Below are positions 37,305-48,311 of a stretch of DNA of 64,000 nt, piece after piece. Within the stretch, counting starts at the first letter, position 1; every line of letters starts with the position of its first letter. The position numbers were made by a program, and so were the translations under genes. Under the pieces are notes generated by a model, which was not told the origin of the DNA, made no database searches, and worked only from the letters and a program-made list of their open reading frames with translations. Origin of the DNA: Dentipellis sp. KUC8613 (taxonomy: Eukaryota; Basidiomycota; Agaricomycetes; Russulales; Hericiaceae); assembly GCA_002286715.1 (NCBI GenBank), contig NSJX01000021.1:357544-421543 (forward strand), read 5' to 3'.

Positions 37305-39226
37305 TCACGCCCCCGCAACCTTCAGCTCCACGATCCCCGTCTCCACACAATCCCAAAAGCGCACAAACTGCAAGCCCGCCTCGTTCCTGCAAACCGCATC
37401 AGCCACCAATATCCCGATTTCGCGCCCCGAGCAGAGAAAAGGCAAGAAGAAGAAGAAGGAAGGCAACAAGAAGCAAAGGGAAGGCAAGAAGAAGAAGAAG
37501 GCACTCACGCGAGCTTGGTGACGTCCTCGATCGAGCGCTCCTTCGCACTCAGCACGACGAGCATGTTCAGGTCCGCGACGTACGGCCGCGCGCCGCCCGC
37601 GCCGTAATTCGGGAGCAGCGGCGCGGGCGCGGGCGTCGTGTCGGACGGCGTGGGCGATTTGGTCGGCGGGTTCAGGACGTAGTCGTCTGTTTCGGGTGAG
37701 TCAGTTGATGAGGTGGGAGTGAGGGCGAAGCACGGGGGATGGGGACGGGGACGGGGACGGGGACGCACGGATGAGAAGCCGGCTCGAGGGGCTCATCGCC
37801 TTGCGGATGTTCTTGAGAATCGTGACCGCCACTGGGTCAGGCCAATCATGGATGATAAACCGCATCTACAACCCCCCCTCAATCAGCCTCCGCACTCACT
37901 CCCCAGCGCAAAAAAAACGCACATAATAGATATCCTGCGCCTTCACCGGCGACTCCTTGATAAAGTCGATCGGCTGCAGCGCGATGCGGTCCTCCGCGAA
38001 CAGCGCAGGGCACTCCTTCTGGATGTGCGGCCCCGCCTGCGCGAGCACCTCGGGCTGGTCCTGCAGCGTGAGGCGCAGCTTGGGGTTGGTTTGTGCGACG
38101 GGGATGAGCACGCCGCCCATGCCGCCGCCGATGTCGCACCAGGTTGTGTTGGGCGGGAGCGAGGCGACGGGGTAGACTGGACATGGTAGAGGTGGGGGTG
38201 AGAAGGGGGGTAAGAGGGGGAGGGGGGGCGTACATTCGTTGGGGAGCCCGAGGCGGAGCGCGGTCATGGCGCGGTTGAAGCGCTATCCAGGCGATTCAGT
38301 ATCGAGCACACCTATCCCAAATTCAAGCGTACCTCACGTCTCTCCGGCTGCACGTCCAAAATGCATGAGCATCGCATAACTTCAAACCAGCGGTAACGCA
38401 ACTCACATGCTTCGCGTACCACTCGAACAAGTGCGCATCGGGCATCTCGTCCTTGATGCCCCAGCTGAACACCGAGTGCCGCTCGTCCGTCGCGTGCGCG
38501 TACGCGGGGTCCGTGAGCGCCTCCCACAGGTTCGAGAAGCCCTTCTGGTTGAGCTCCGCCTGCATGAACCCGACGAACGCCGAGCTCGGGTCTGCCGCGC
38601 GCAGCGCGTACGACAGGCGCGTGTTCGTGAATGTGTCATTCGAGACTGTCGTGCGCGGGTGTCAGCGCGGACAGGACATGAAGGGGAAGAGGGGAGAGAG
38701 GGGGGAGAGAGGGGGAAGGGGGAGGATACGGACCTTCACGGAAGAAATGCTTCGTGGAGAGCATCCGCAGGACGCGCCCGAGCTTGTCCTTGTCGAGCCC
38801 CGTCTGCGCCACGATCGCGTCGAGATGCACGCCGTCCGGCTTGCCGTCCACGATATCCGCGATCTTGGCCTCCGTCGCGACGCGCAGGGACGCGCTCTCG
38901 ATGTTTGCCATCGAGTGCTAGACGCGCTGCATCAGCACTCCCCAATGCCGTATTCGAAGGGAGAGTGGGAGGGAACGCACATCCATCACAGTGAAAAACG
39001 TCGGCCGCAGCGTGTGCGCGAGCTGGTACGTCGCGCCGTCGAGCACGCGCGTCGCGCGCTGCAGCGCGGCGGACGGCGGGATGCGCTCGGGCGTGTCGTC
39101 GAGCGAGGGCACGCGCCCGAGGTCGCGCTCCCAGGCGGCAATTGCGTCTTCCGCGGCGCCCGCGATGAGCTTGACGAGCGCGCGCACGGAGGCGCGGCGG
39201 GATTCGAGGTCTTGGTTGTTCGTCAT
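37305..39226 (-). CDS. O-methyltransferase, COMT-like (SAM-dependent)
   Basis: ATG 39226 (MTNNQDLESRRASVRALVKL), stop 37305. The N-terminal dimerisation/winged-helix domain shows ATEAKIADIVDGKPDGVHLD and LGRVLRMLSTKHFFRE. The catalytic domain has the SAM motif TTWCDIGGGMGGVLIPVAQ, LTLQDQPEVLAQA and ALQPIDFIKESPVKAQDIYY. It also has the RFIIHDWPDP block with the catalytic-base His, and the C-terminal strand FVRFWDCVETGIVELKVAGA. This is the plant COMT/fungal sterigmatocystin 8-O-methyltransferase type, which methylates phenolic hydroxyls. About eight short introns are needed. The last intron holds a polypurine AAG-rich tract (about 37436-37505). Complete and probably active; substrate unknown. 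TATAAAT lies 67-73 bp upstream. Confidence 0.9.
37436..37505 (+). repeat. AAG-rich polypurine microsatellite in an intron
   Basis: A run made of GAAGAAGAAGAAGG and related units, interrupted by CAACAAG and GGGAAGG, within the final intron of the O-methyltransferase. On the coding strand it is a long C/T tract close to the acceptor, so it may act as an extended polypyrimidine tract. Confidence 0.75.
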
Positions 39227-40597
39227 CGTGGTGTGCAGTGTGTATGTGTGATGTAGGTCACTGGTAAGCGACGTGAAATGGTGTGGGGGGCAATTTATAC
39301 TCGGCTTGGGCCTGGGCGGCGACAGGAGGCGCCTGCGGCGGGGTGGGAGGCACGGGCCATGGTGTACGCAGCGCGTAGGTGCTATATGGGCGCAGGCGCG
39401 GCGCAGTAGGTCTGTAGTGCGGGACTCAACAGGCGCAGCGGCGCTGTTGCGCCACCGACGAGTATGGCCATCCGGGACTGTGTGGATCTACTGTTTACTT
39501 TGAAAGACGTGTATAACGAAGAAATGACGGGCAATCGCTATGTCCGAGCATGACCCCACAGGTCCTTACCAGAAAGAACGCAAGGGATCTACTTCGAGCT
39601 GAAATTTCGACTATGCAGAAGAACGGTGTGTGCAATACTCTGGAGTGTCGGTTTCAGTCTCGATCGGCAGGTAATACGAGAGGACACAGAACTGACGTGG
39701 AATGAAGTTCAGCCTATACTTGACCAGAGTCTGGTATGGCGCATATGACGCACATGCCTCCAAGTTATGCATTCCTGTCCCAGTCCCTTATATACACCGC
39801 CGCTCGCGGCTGCTGCAAACCCTCTCCTTGCTTCCGTCCGTTTGCAGTCTGATGCCCCACTAACCTAGCACCTTGCCTCGCTTGGATTCAGGGTTGTAAT
39901 TGCCGCTATAGGAGGCGGAGACAGCGGCCGTGGCATGTGTGTTTGACTCTACGGTACGTTTCATCAGTTCGTAATGGGGCTAACTTATCACTATACAGTC
40001 CTGACCGACAACGAGGTCATGCGGCCATCAGTTTCAGAAAACGTTGTTCAGCCAGACGACCGGCCCAGGCGCCGGTCTTCATCCAGAACAAGGTGCCCCA
40101 TGGTTGTCGCCTGGCGGGCTTCTAGCCAGAACAAGGGTGAGTCACCGCGCAAGGTCCATCGTGCCAATATGTCAGACGAGAGAAGACACTGAAATGAAAG
40201 ATCGGACGGGGATGCAGGCTGAAATCCGAGATGAACAAGAGGGCAGAGCAGGATGGTCGTCGGCATCTTCCGAACCGACCTGCTTTGCTCCCAATTCCAT
40301 AATTCCGGACACAAACCGACGTCCACATGTGCGAGTGTGTCTGCTGTCCCTCGGCGGCTGTTTCGAGTACAAAAAGGCGGGAAGAGAGGCGGAAGACGAT
40401 GAGATAGTGGATGCACGTGCAGAAGACAAAGAGGCGTTCCCACGAATGCAGACGCAGCCTCGTTGGTGAAGCGCTCTCGCTCAAGTTGAGCCATCTGCAT
40501 CAAACGACGACTCTGCGTTGTATTCGCAGGCTTTGCGGCCGGTCGCACGGCCCTCTTCGTCTCTTTTCGTCGCAATCTGCATGCAAAACCTCCGAGA
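39227..40597. other. intergenic
   Basis: About 1.37 kb between two divergent genes. A TATAAAT (39293-39299, minus) serves the O-methyltransferase. No gene is recognised; the open frames at 40044-40469 (+) and 40048-40854 (-) overlap each other and lack motifs. Confidence 0.4.
39293..39299 (-). promoter_or_regulatory. candidate TATA box of the O-methyltransferase
   Basis: TATAAAT on the minus strand, 67-73 bp before the ATG at 39226. Motif and position only. Confidence 0.45.
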
Positions 40598-43500
40598 ATG
40601 CCACGCCCCGAACCACGTTCTCCGTCTCTATCCCACTCGTCTCTCCCCTCCTCCTCCCTCTCCTCCATCGACTCCCCCGCAGCCCCCCTCGTCGCGATCG
40701 AAAACCCCGCAGTCAAAGCACGCCCATCACCGACCCGGCGCGTTACGCTTACCATCCTTGAATCGGCTAGATTCAGCAAACTGTCGAAAGAAGTGCGTTG
40801 CCTCGAGGCTGCCATGAACCTGCCCCTGCCGTCATCTTCTGCCCCGCCTCCCACTCACCCTCGTTCTGGTCCGTGCCTAACACGTGTTTGTTCTCCAGTT
40901 GCATTCATCATCGCGCGCACTCGTTCGCTCGCAGAGCTCTGCGTCCAAGAGTTCCTTCAGCTCCCGCACAGGAACGGTGCGTCTTGTCCCCGTGCCCCCT
41001 CCTTCTCTCATTCCAACACACGTGCCACAGAGCACGCACGGCTCGCGTGTATCTCAGTCGGACTATGAGAACTACCGCGACGGGCCCGTGGACGACCTTG
41101 ACCTGGACGACGACCCCTCTGAGCAGGACCTCTCTGAAATGTCCCGCTCGATAGGACCAAGCGAGCCTCCTGCAGAGCGCACAAGCGCCAAAGCCAAGGT
41201 GCGCCTACACTCTCTTCACAATGATCCACAGTCTGACGCGCGCTTGCCTGCTGGCCGCCTACTCCTGCCGACTGAGTAGATTTATGAATTCTTCTCTCGC
41301 TCATCGTCCCATTCCCGTTCTCGCTCCCGTTCTAAGAGCACAACCGGCACCGACCGCTCTCATCCGTCCACCCCTCCGCCTGTCTCTACCCCAGAGTACG
41401 CCTCGCCACGCGCGTCCACTTCCGCTTCACGACCTTCTCGATCACACGTCCCACACATCTCCACATCCACGCCTTTCAACCCCTCAAAGCCGACAACCCG
41501 CTCGCCCTCGCGACCATTGTCCAACACGACCGCCAACACAGGGAACGATACCGACAAGACAATAACCCCGTCCACACCGCGTCCACGCCGCTCACGTCCA
41601 CCATTTGCACATCCGGGCCACATTCCTGCGCCCTCCGCACCGCCACCTCCACAATACGAGGGCTCATATATAGACCTCGACGTGAGTTTCTCGGCAGACC
41701 AAAGTCAGCGCCCACGGGCGAACGGAGACGCTGCAATGCTGAACCACACAAATCGTCAACCCAGGCGCGACTATGGGTATCAGTATCAGTACGACCCGAC
41801 CATGCCACCACCCCCCGTTCCCATGTCGATACCTGCCCCGGTCCCCGCACCTATAGTTCCGCCAGCGAAGGAGCGTCGCAAGCCGGCAAAACTGTTTGGT
41901 ATATCTCTCCCCGGGCGCGGCCGTTCTCGAGCGCGCGATACCGAAAACCTCGGATTTGGCAGAGCAGGGACAGATGGCTGGGGCGCGACACGGATGTTCA
42001 CCGGTGCGCTGACCACCTTTACCTTTCTCTTCTATTCCTGACAGACGGATTTCGGTCTCGACGATACAGCACCAGCGAATCTATCCCCGGAACGCCATGA
42101 GCAGCGACCGTCAAATCCGATATTTGCCCCGCAGCCGCGGACCGCAATCCCCACCGTCACACCCTCAATGCCCTTCTCGCACAACGGGCCCGCACCGGTG
42201 CCGCCCCGCGCCGGCCTCCCGCCGCGTCCACAATCCTCCCCACCCGCGTCCCCATCCGAGCGCGACGAGCGCTGCTCGCCCCTCTTCGGCATCACCTCCC
42301 TCCCGCGGCTCTTCGGCTCGCGCGCGTCGAGCCGCGACCGCTCGCAGTCGCACTCGCGCACGCGCTCGAAGGGCAAAGAGAAGGTGCGCGAGAAGCCGCG
42401 CGACACGCCGCTCGTCGTGAGCGTGCCGATGCTGCGCACGCGCACACATTCAAAAGATGGGCGCGGGAACGGCCCCGGGCGGCACGGCAGCTTCGATTTC
42501 GAGCGCCCGCCGCCGCCGCCGCCGGGGCACGCGATGCAGCGCAGCGCGAGCGCGGCGGGCGCGCGCGCCGCGCGCCACCCGCACCCCGCCGCGTCGGCCG
42601 CGGCGCACGCGCGCGGGCCGACGCACCCGCCGCAGGTGAACAAGTATGGCCATGGGCATGGCGGGCAGGCGTACGCGCGCTCGCATTCGCGCTCGCGCGG
42701 GCACCCGTCGCCGCACTCGCTGCCGCATTCGCCGCTCGTGGCGCATGCGACGGGCGCGTCTGCGAACTCGCAGAGCACGGGCACGGGCACGGGCACGGGG
42801 ACAACGGCGGGGGGTGGGGTCGGCGCGAGTGCGGACGGGTCGTGGGGCCGCAAGGCGGGCTGGCTGCGCGCGGGGGTGCTGCCCCCGTTTGCGTTTGAGC
42901 CGGCGGTGAGCGGGGAGGGGAGCGGGCGCGCGTCGCCGGTGAGTGAGGGGCGCGGGCGGGATGTGCGGGTGAGGGTTAGGGAGGTGGGCGGGAGGGATGA
43001 GCGGTTTGTGAGAGAGAGGGAGTGGGATGGAGGTGGGGATGGTAGGAAGGGGAAGGAGAAGGAGAGGGAGGGGAAGGGCGAAGGAAGGTGGGAGGAAAGA
43101 GAGGTTGATCTGGGATTGGGCCTCGCGTGGGCGCCGTCCAAGATCAAGGTGAGGGAGTGGACGGGGCGGCCGTCGGAGCAGGGGGTGATGGAGAAGGCGT
43201 GGGAGAGGGAGGGTGAGCGGAGGGCGCGCGCACGAGAGCGGGAGCGGGAGCGAGGGTGGGACTGGGAGAGGGAGAGGGAGCGAGAGCGGGGGAGACGGTA
43301 TCCGTATGAGGGCGTGGTGAAGCGGGAGCGGGACGTGACGGAGCAGTTTCGCGAGGTGCTGGGGGCGGAGGGGTTTGATAAGTTCAGGCGATGTGCGTTT
43401 TTTCTCTGCTTTTGCTCTCGTTCTCGCTGCTGGTAGCGACGGTGTTCTGACTATATGGATGTGTGTAACAGATGTGCGGCGGTACGACGACAACCAGATT

Positions 43501-43638
43501 CATCTGGAGGGCCCGAATGGCCTCCTTGCGCGCGTCAGGCTGCTGCTGGACAGCGCGCCATTCCCGCGTCCGAGCGAGCGGCAAAAACGCGAACTTTTGG
43601 ACGACCTTATGCGCATCGTTCATGAAAACGACTTCTGA
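40598..43638 (+). CDS. large disordered protein with a conserved C-terminal module
   Basis: A spliced model works across the region. Exon 1 starts at ATG 40598 (MPRPEPRSPSLSHSSLPSSS) and ends ...ARFSKLSKE. Next come exons with LHSSSRALVRSQSSASKSSF and STHGSRVSQSDYENYRDGPV, then the acidic DDLDLDDDPSEQDL, then IYEFFSRSSSHSRSRSRSKS. Introns include one at 42004-42069 (GTGCGC...ACAG, phase 1) and one at about 43393-43470. Most of the product is low-complexity: Ser/Pro, Pro (DFERPPPPPPGH), RS and Arg/Glu repeats (RARERERERGWDWERERERE). Only the end looks folded: VTEQFREVLGAEGFDKFRRY, RYDDNQIHLEGPNGLLARVR, LLLDSAPFPRPSERQKRELL, DDLMRIVHENDF. I do not recognise a family; the C-terminus should be conserved in relatives. 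The start may lie further upstream. Confidence 0.65.
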
Positions 43639-44356
43639 CATGTCCCCCTTCCTTTCCCCCATCCTTCATCCCCCCCCTCTTTGCGCCAGCACGACCCGAC
43701 GATCTTGCCACGACCACCATCTATTGCTATCTATCTCGATCTCGTCTGTCTTCATGTGCGCCACGACTATGATCCTTCATGCTTGCTTGTCGAATGCCTT
43801 CTTCCCTTGATGCCCACGCACGATACCTCTACCCCCACCCCGGATGTCAATTTATTCCTTTTTGCATCTTTATCGCTTGCATTCCCCGCCTCCCCGCTCG
43901 CCCGCTGCTTTCGCTGCTGTCTTTTTATCATGGTAAATTCTGTATTCTGTCCAGCCCGCGATCCATGCATGACCCCGTTCCGTGCTACACTACTACCCTA
44001 CTTGCCCTTATCCTGTCCTTGCTTTTATCCCCGCCGTGTTCTTGTTTTCGTGGATACAGCTCTTACAGTACTTACCCGGCTCTTGATTTGATACCTTACT
44101 AGATATGTTCTTTACTGCGCATGGTTTCTGTTTTGTGCGCGTTGCGCGTTTGTGGATATGGATGTGGATATGGATGCGGAGCGGAGTGTACGACGTTTGT
44201 GATGTGTGCATGATGATGGAAATACTCAGCTTGAACGCACTCGAGCTCGTTCGATGTTCGCATTGTTAAAGGTTCGGTACGCGTCCAACTATCACCGCAT
44301 CCTGGCATTACGCACAACAGTACGCGAACTAAACATAAACACCGGAATACTGTCCA
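43639..44356. other. intergenic, pyrimidine-rich
   Basis: About 720 bp following the disordered-protein gene, rich in C/T on the plus strand. This probably includes its 3' UTR. No gene or RNA is recognised. Confidence 0.4.
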
Positions 44357-44707
44357 TCACCCGCTCTTCCCCCTCTCCCCGCCCGCCCCAAGCTCCTCCT
44401 CAACCCTGCTCCCAAACGCACTCTGCCCCCCATTCTGGTCCGCAAACCCGATCTGCTCGGGGTTGCCCCCGCACGGATGCGACGAGTGGCGGACGCCGTG
44501 CGGCGAGGCTGCGTCGTATGGGTGTGTGTTGTCCAACGAGCGCGCGGCGAGGCCTTGGCGCGCTTCCGGGGAGTATGCGGGTGCGGTGGTGCGTGCAGAG
44601 GAGGAGGCGGGGGCGTCCTGGGAGGCGGGGCGTGGGCGGGCGAGGGTGAAGAGGCGGGAGGGGGGCCGGCGGAGGGGGTGGGTGGTGGTGAGGCGCGTTA
44701 TGGGCAT
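44357..44707 (-). CDS. small putative mitochondrial protein
   Basis: A single-exon frame of 116 codons from ATG 44707. The start MPITRLTTTHPLRRPPSRLF is rich in Arg, Ser, Thr and hydrophobic residues with no acidic residues, like a mitochondrial presequence. The body (SLDNTHPYDAASPHGVRHSS, GGNPEQIGFADQNGGQSA, then RVEEELGAGGERGKSG) is polar. I recall small fungal proteins with a similar NPE-IGF pattern but cannot name them. The antisense frames are also open because the region is GC-rich, so this could be chance. Confidence 0.45.
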   Translation of the reverse strand: MPITRLTTTHPLRRPPSRLFTLARPRPASQDAPASSSARTTAPAYSPEARQGLAARSLDNTHPYDAASPHGVRHSSHPCGGNPEQIGFADQNGGQSAFGSRVEEELGAGGERGKSG

Positions 44708-45178
44708 GATTGGGGAGTTCTGGGTGAAAAAGTAAGAACTGGTGTGTGGGTGAGTTTTGTTGGAAGTGGGGGAGGAGTGTGAGTGACTGGGAAGTATTTG
44801 AGTGCTCAGACCAGCGGGCATGTTGAGTCTCGGAACGCGGATGGAGAGCTGAGGGATGTCGTCATAGCGTTCAAACGATCGCAGGTTCAGACCCACATTT
44901 TATATGGATCCCTTGGTATACGAGTGGCCGCTACTGATACTTTGTCTTTTTTTTTTTCGGCGAGGGGGAGCGGCTGTGTGCTGAATCTACTCGAGAAACG
45001 AGACGCGACGCGACTGGGTGCGTGCGCGTGACTTGTTAGACGTGCCACGTGCGCGTCCCTGGACCCGGTCTCCGGGAAGCCGGAGCATCTCCGGACTTCC
45101 GAGCATCGCGTTCAATCGTTCGCCTCCTTCCTGAGTTCCACATCTTGAAGTTGGTTCAACCACAGCTTTGCCTTGGAC
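44708..45178. other. divergent promoter region
   Basis: About 470 bp upstream of UreF. It contains a T11 run near 44947 and a CACGTG at 45046-45051. No gene is recognised. Confidence 0.35.
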
Positions 45179-46167
45179 ATGGACGACCCAACAGAATCAT
45201 ACCTCCTCCTCCTGCTCTCCGATAGCAACCTTCCCACAGGCTCGTTCGTTGCCTCCGCCGGTCTGGAGTCGTACGTCGCCCATGGCTTCTTCCGCAATCC
45301 CGCCGCAAAGGACGCGATGGGTGCGATGATCGCGTTTTTGCGCGACAATCTGCAGACATACGCCCGGAGCTCGCTGCCTTTCATCCGCGATGCACAGAAA
45401 ATCGTGCTGGATTACGCGTCAGGGGTCCCTGTCGCAGACGTGGAGGCTTCTTCGGACGCGCTGGAGGAGGCCGTGGTCGCGTTGATTGCGCTCGATAAGC
45501 TATACGAGACGACCACGCTTAACCACGTCGCCCGGCGCGCATCGCAAGCGCAGGGCGTTGCGCTACTCACGCTATATACCAAGGGGTTCGTGTGCCCACC
45601 GTCGCTTTGCGGCCCCGAAGACTCGGATCCGGACGCGCAGGGCGGGGCTCGCGAGAAGAAGGTCGCGAAGCTCGTGGACCGGCTCAAGCTGCTAATTCGG
45701 AGAGAAGAGACGTATGGGCATTTGCCGATATGCTGGGCCGTGCTTGTGGGCGCGCTCGGTTTGAGTATAGGTGACTACCTTTTGAATTGATATAACACCA
45801 TGGATGTTAGCTGATGCCAATTTGCTATGTAGATCGTGGGGCACATTTGCATCTGTTTTTGCAGGCCAGGGGTCTTCTTTCAGCCGCTGTCCGCATGAAT
45901 GCTATCGGCCCATACGCGTCTCAGCAGTTGCTCTTGCATGCCGTTCGCCCCCTCGTGGATGCCGAGGCAGCCGCTGCTCGTGAAGCAGGACTCACGACCG
46001 GGGAGCTATCTCAAGTTACGACGAAAACTCCCTTGAGCGACGACGTGAAAGCGCGTTTGGAGGATGTGGTTGAGGAAGACCTACGTGGCCCGGTGACAAC
46101 ATGGCCGCTGGGCGAAATTCTCGCCGCGCGGCATGACCTGCTGCATTCGAGGATGTTCAACAGCTAG
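45179..46167 (+). CDS. ureF: urease accessory protein UreF
   Basis: ATG 45179 (MDDPTESYLLLLLSDSNLPT). The N-terminal LLLSDSNLPTGSFVASAGLE with the following SYVAHGF is the UreF hallmark. Then come RASQAQGVALLTLYTKGF, GHLPICWAVLVGALGLSI, an intron of about 60 nt near 45770-45830, and LHLFLQARGLLSAAVRMNAI, GPYASQQLLLHAV, ending HDLLHSRMFNS. UreF works with UreD/H and the GTPase UreG to load nickel into apo-urease in the cytosol. Length (about 310 residues) and blocks look complete. A frame-compatible TTG six bases upstream is not the start; the ATG is preferred. No urease structural gene is in the window. Confidence 0.92.
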
Positions 46168-46376
46168 GAATCATCCTCTGCCAAGGCCAGCTTCGACAGG
46201 AAAAGAAAAACATCACAACTTGCTCGGTCACTGCATTATCATACACAGATGCGGCGATTCCATACATACGACGTACAACGTAACCCTAGCCTCTTGTACC
46301 GACACCAGAAGGTAGCCAAGTATTTGTCAGGCCCCCCTCGTTGTTCTACTCCGTTCCTTGCACTAGAGTTGCCTGT

Positions 46377-47714
46377 CTACAGAGGCGGCGTATCAACGAA
46401 GAGGCGCTCGACCTGGCCGGGCGGGTAGCGCTCGCCCGTAACCGTCTTGTTCGTATCCTCCGCCAGCTTCCGGATCTTCGCGACCTCCGCGACACTCAAC
46501 ACGACCTTGTTCGCACCGAGGTTCTCATCGAGGTACTATCCAACCCCTCCGTCAGCAATACGCTTTATACACCAGACAGAGCCGGAGCATACCTTGAGCT
46601 TCTTGGTGCCGGGGATCGTGGCGATATCGTCGCCCTGCGCAAGGATCCACGCGAGCGCGACCTGTCCTGCCGTCGCGCCGCCATGCGCGGTGCCGATCTC
46701 CTTCAGCGCGTCCGCGAGCGCGTTGATGCGCGGGAAGTTCGCGGGGTCCGAGAAGCGGGGGATCATCGAGCGGAAGTCGCCTGCGGGGAGGTCCGCGGGG
46801 GTGCGCTGTCCCGAGTAGGCTTCAGCTTAAACCCATATGCAGGAGGGGAGAAGGCACGCACGTATTGGCCCGTGAGCAGCCCGCGCCCGAGCGGGCTGTA
46901 CGCGACGACGGTGATGCCGAGCTCGCGCGCGGTCTTGAGCAGCCCGATCTCGGGCGACTCGATGTCGAGCCAGATGGCGCTGTACTCGACCTGCAGCGCC
47001 GCGATGGGGTGCACGGCGTGCGCGCGCCGCAGGGTCGCGGCGGAGACCTCGGAGAGGCCGAGGTGGCGCACTTTGCCTGCTCTGGGAGGGGGTGAGCGGG
47101 GTGCGAAGGGGGATCGGAGGGGGCCTTACTTGACGAGCTCGGCCATGGCGCCGACGGTTTTCTGCGGGGGGTGTTAGATGTATTCCTGGGTGAAAAAGTT
47201 GACGACTTGTACCTCGATGGGCACCTTAGGGTCGGCACTATATCATGGGACTGAAGGTTGGTAATTTCCCGCGTGGCGTGCGCGTAACGAGCTTACCGAT
47301 GCAAGTAGAACAGGTCGACGTAATTCGTCTGCAGCCGCTTCAGCGACGTCTCAAGCGAGGACTTCACGTATTCCGGTTCGCCGTTCGGGCCCCCGCGCGT
47401 GTAGTCTCCCTGCCCGAACTTCGTGGCGAGGAAGATATGCTGGCGCCGCTCGGGGTGCAGCGCGAACCACTTGCCGATGAGCTCCTCGTTGTCGAGGTAG
47501 ACGTCGGCGGTGTCCCAGTGCGTGCAGCCGCGCTCGTAGACGGCATCGAGGAACTAGGCCGGTATTAGTCCCGGTAACGGATAGTGCAGACGATGCGCAC
47601 CTTGAGACGCTCCTCGTCAGAGGGCACGTCACCGTAGGCTGCCGAGAGGCCCATGGCGCCGAATCCGATGGCGGGGACGGTGACCCCACCGATCTTGCGC
47701 GTTGGTTGAGACAT
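46377..47714 (-). CDS. aldo/keto reductase
   Basis: ATG 47714 ([20 protein letters not shown]). The TIM-barrel catalytic tetrad is visible: Asp and Tyr in [16 protein letters not shown], Lys in [10 protein letters not shown], and His in DLFYLHR. Cofactor-side blocks include [48 protein letters not shown] and [20 protein letters not shown]. The C-terminus is [12 protein letters not shown]. About five short introns interrupt it. It resembles the YakC/AKR13-type branch of NADPH-dependent reductases that act on aldehydes and ketones in the cytosol. It seems complete. TATAAAA lies 70-76 bp upstream. It converges with UreF, leaving about 210 bp between stops. Confidence 0.92.
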
Positions 47715-48311
47715 GGATGATTACTGAGATCTGGTGCTTGGTGTATTCGTGGCGTTGAAATTCCCCAGTACGCCTTCGCATGTTTTTATACCTCGATTCC
47801 TCTGGGACCTTGGCTCGCGTTCTCAGGCGGTGACGCAAGCAGCAGCATGAAGCTGCGGCATCGCACTGCGGGCGGGACTCTAAGCCTATCGTCGAATCTG
47901 TGGATTCGTAACGCAAGAGACCCAGGATGCTTCCTGTAGTGTTCAATGTCCACGATGTCGACCCAGGCATCATGTGAACACTGGGAACAGGAAGGCCCGT
48001 GTGGACCCTGGTCCGCCACGCGCGCGGGGATCGCCGGGCTGTCCATTTGGTGGCCACTGAGAATCACTACGACGAGTTGTGGCCACAGACGCGTCGAATT
48101 TGTGCGGGTACACGAAATGGTCGCCCTGGGCGAATATTGTCACTGACAAGAACAGTCCCGAGTCGGACTCGGTATTGTCGGACATACTGGCCATTTCTTT
48201 GCGTGCTGCTTTGCGTCCGATTTCTGAAGTCGAAACTGGCTCAGGCACTGAGAGGGTCTTCAGAGCACGCTCGGGACCATGGGTGAGAATGTAGTAATGT
48301 CATGAGTTGTA
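47715..48311. other. intergenic
   Basis: About 600 bp between the reductase start and the stop of membrane gene B. It contains the reductase TATA box. No gene is recognised. Confidence 0.4.
47784..47790 (-). promoter_or_regulatory. TATA box of the aldo/keto reductase
   Basis: TATAAAA on the minus strand, 70-76 bp before the ATG at 47714. Motif and position only. Confidence 0.45.

Noticed and set aside
27230..39226. Secondary-metabolite cluster (P450 and O-methyltransferase)
   Set aside because: The two genes are 8 kb apart, separated by MET2 and an SRA protein, and no polyketide, terpene or peptide synthase is present.
40048..40854. 268-codon minus-strand frame
   Set aside because: It overlaps the start of the disordered-protein gene on the other strand and shows no conserved block or splice structure.
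42032..43493. Two open frames of 371 and 347 codons on the minus strand
   Set aside because: Both lie opposite the low-complexity part of the disordered protein. Repeat composition alone keeps them open.
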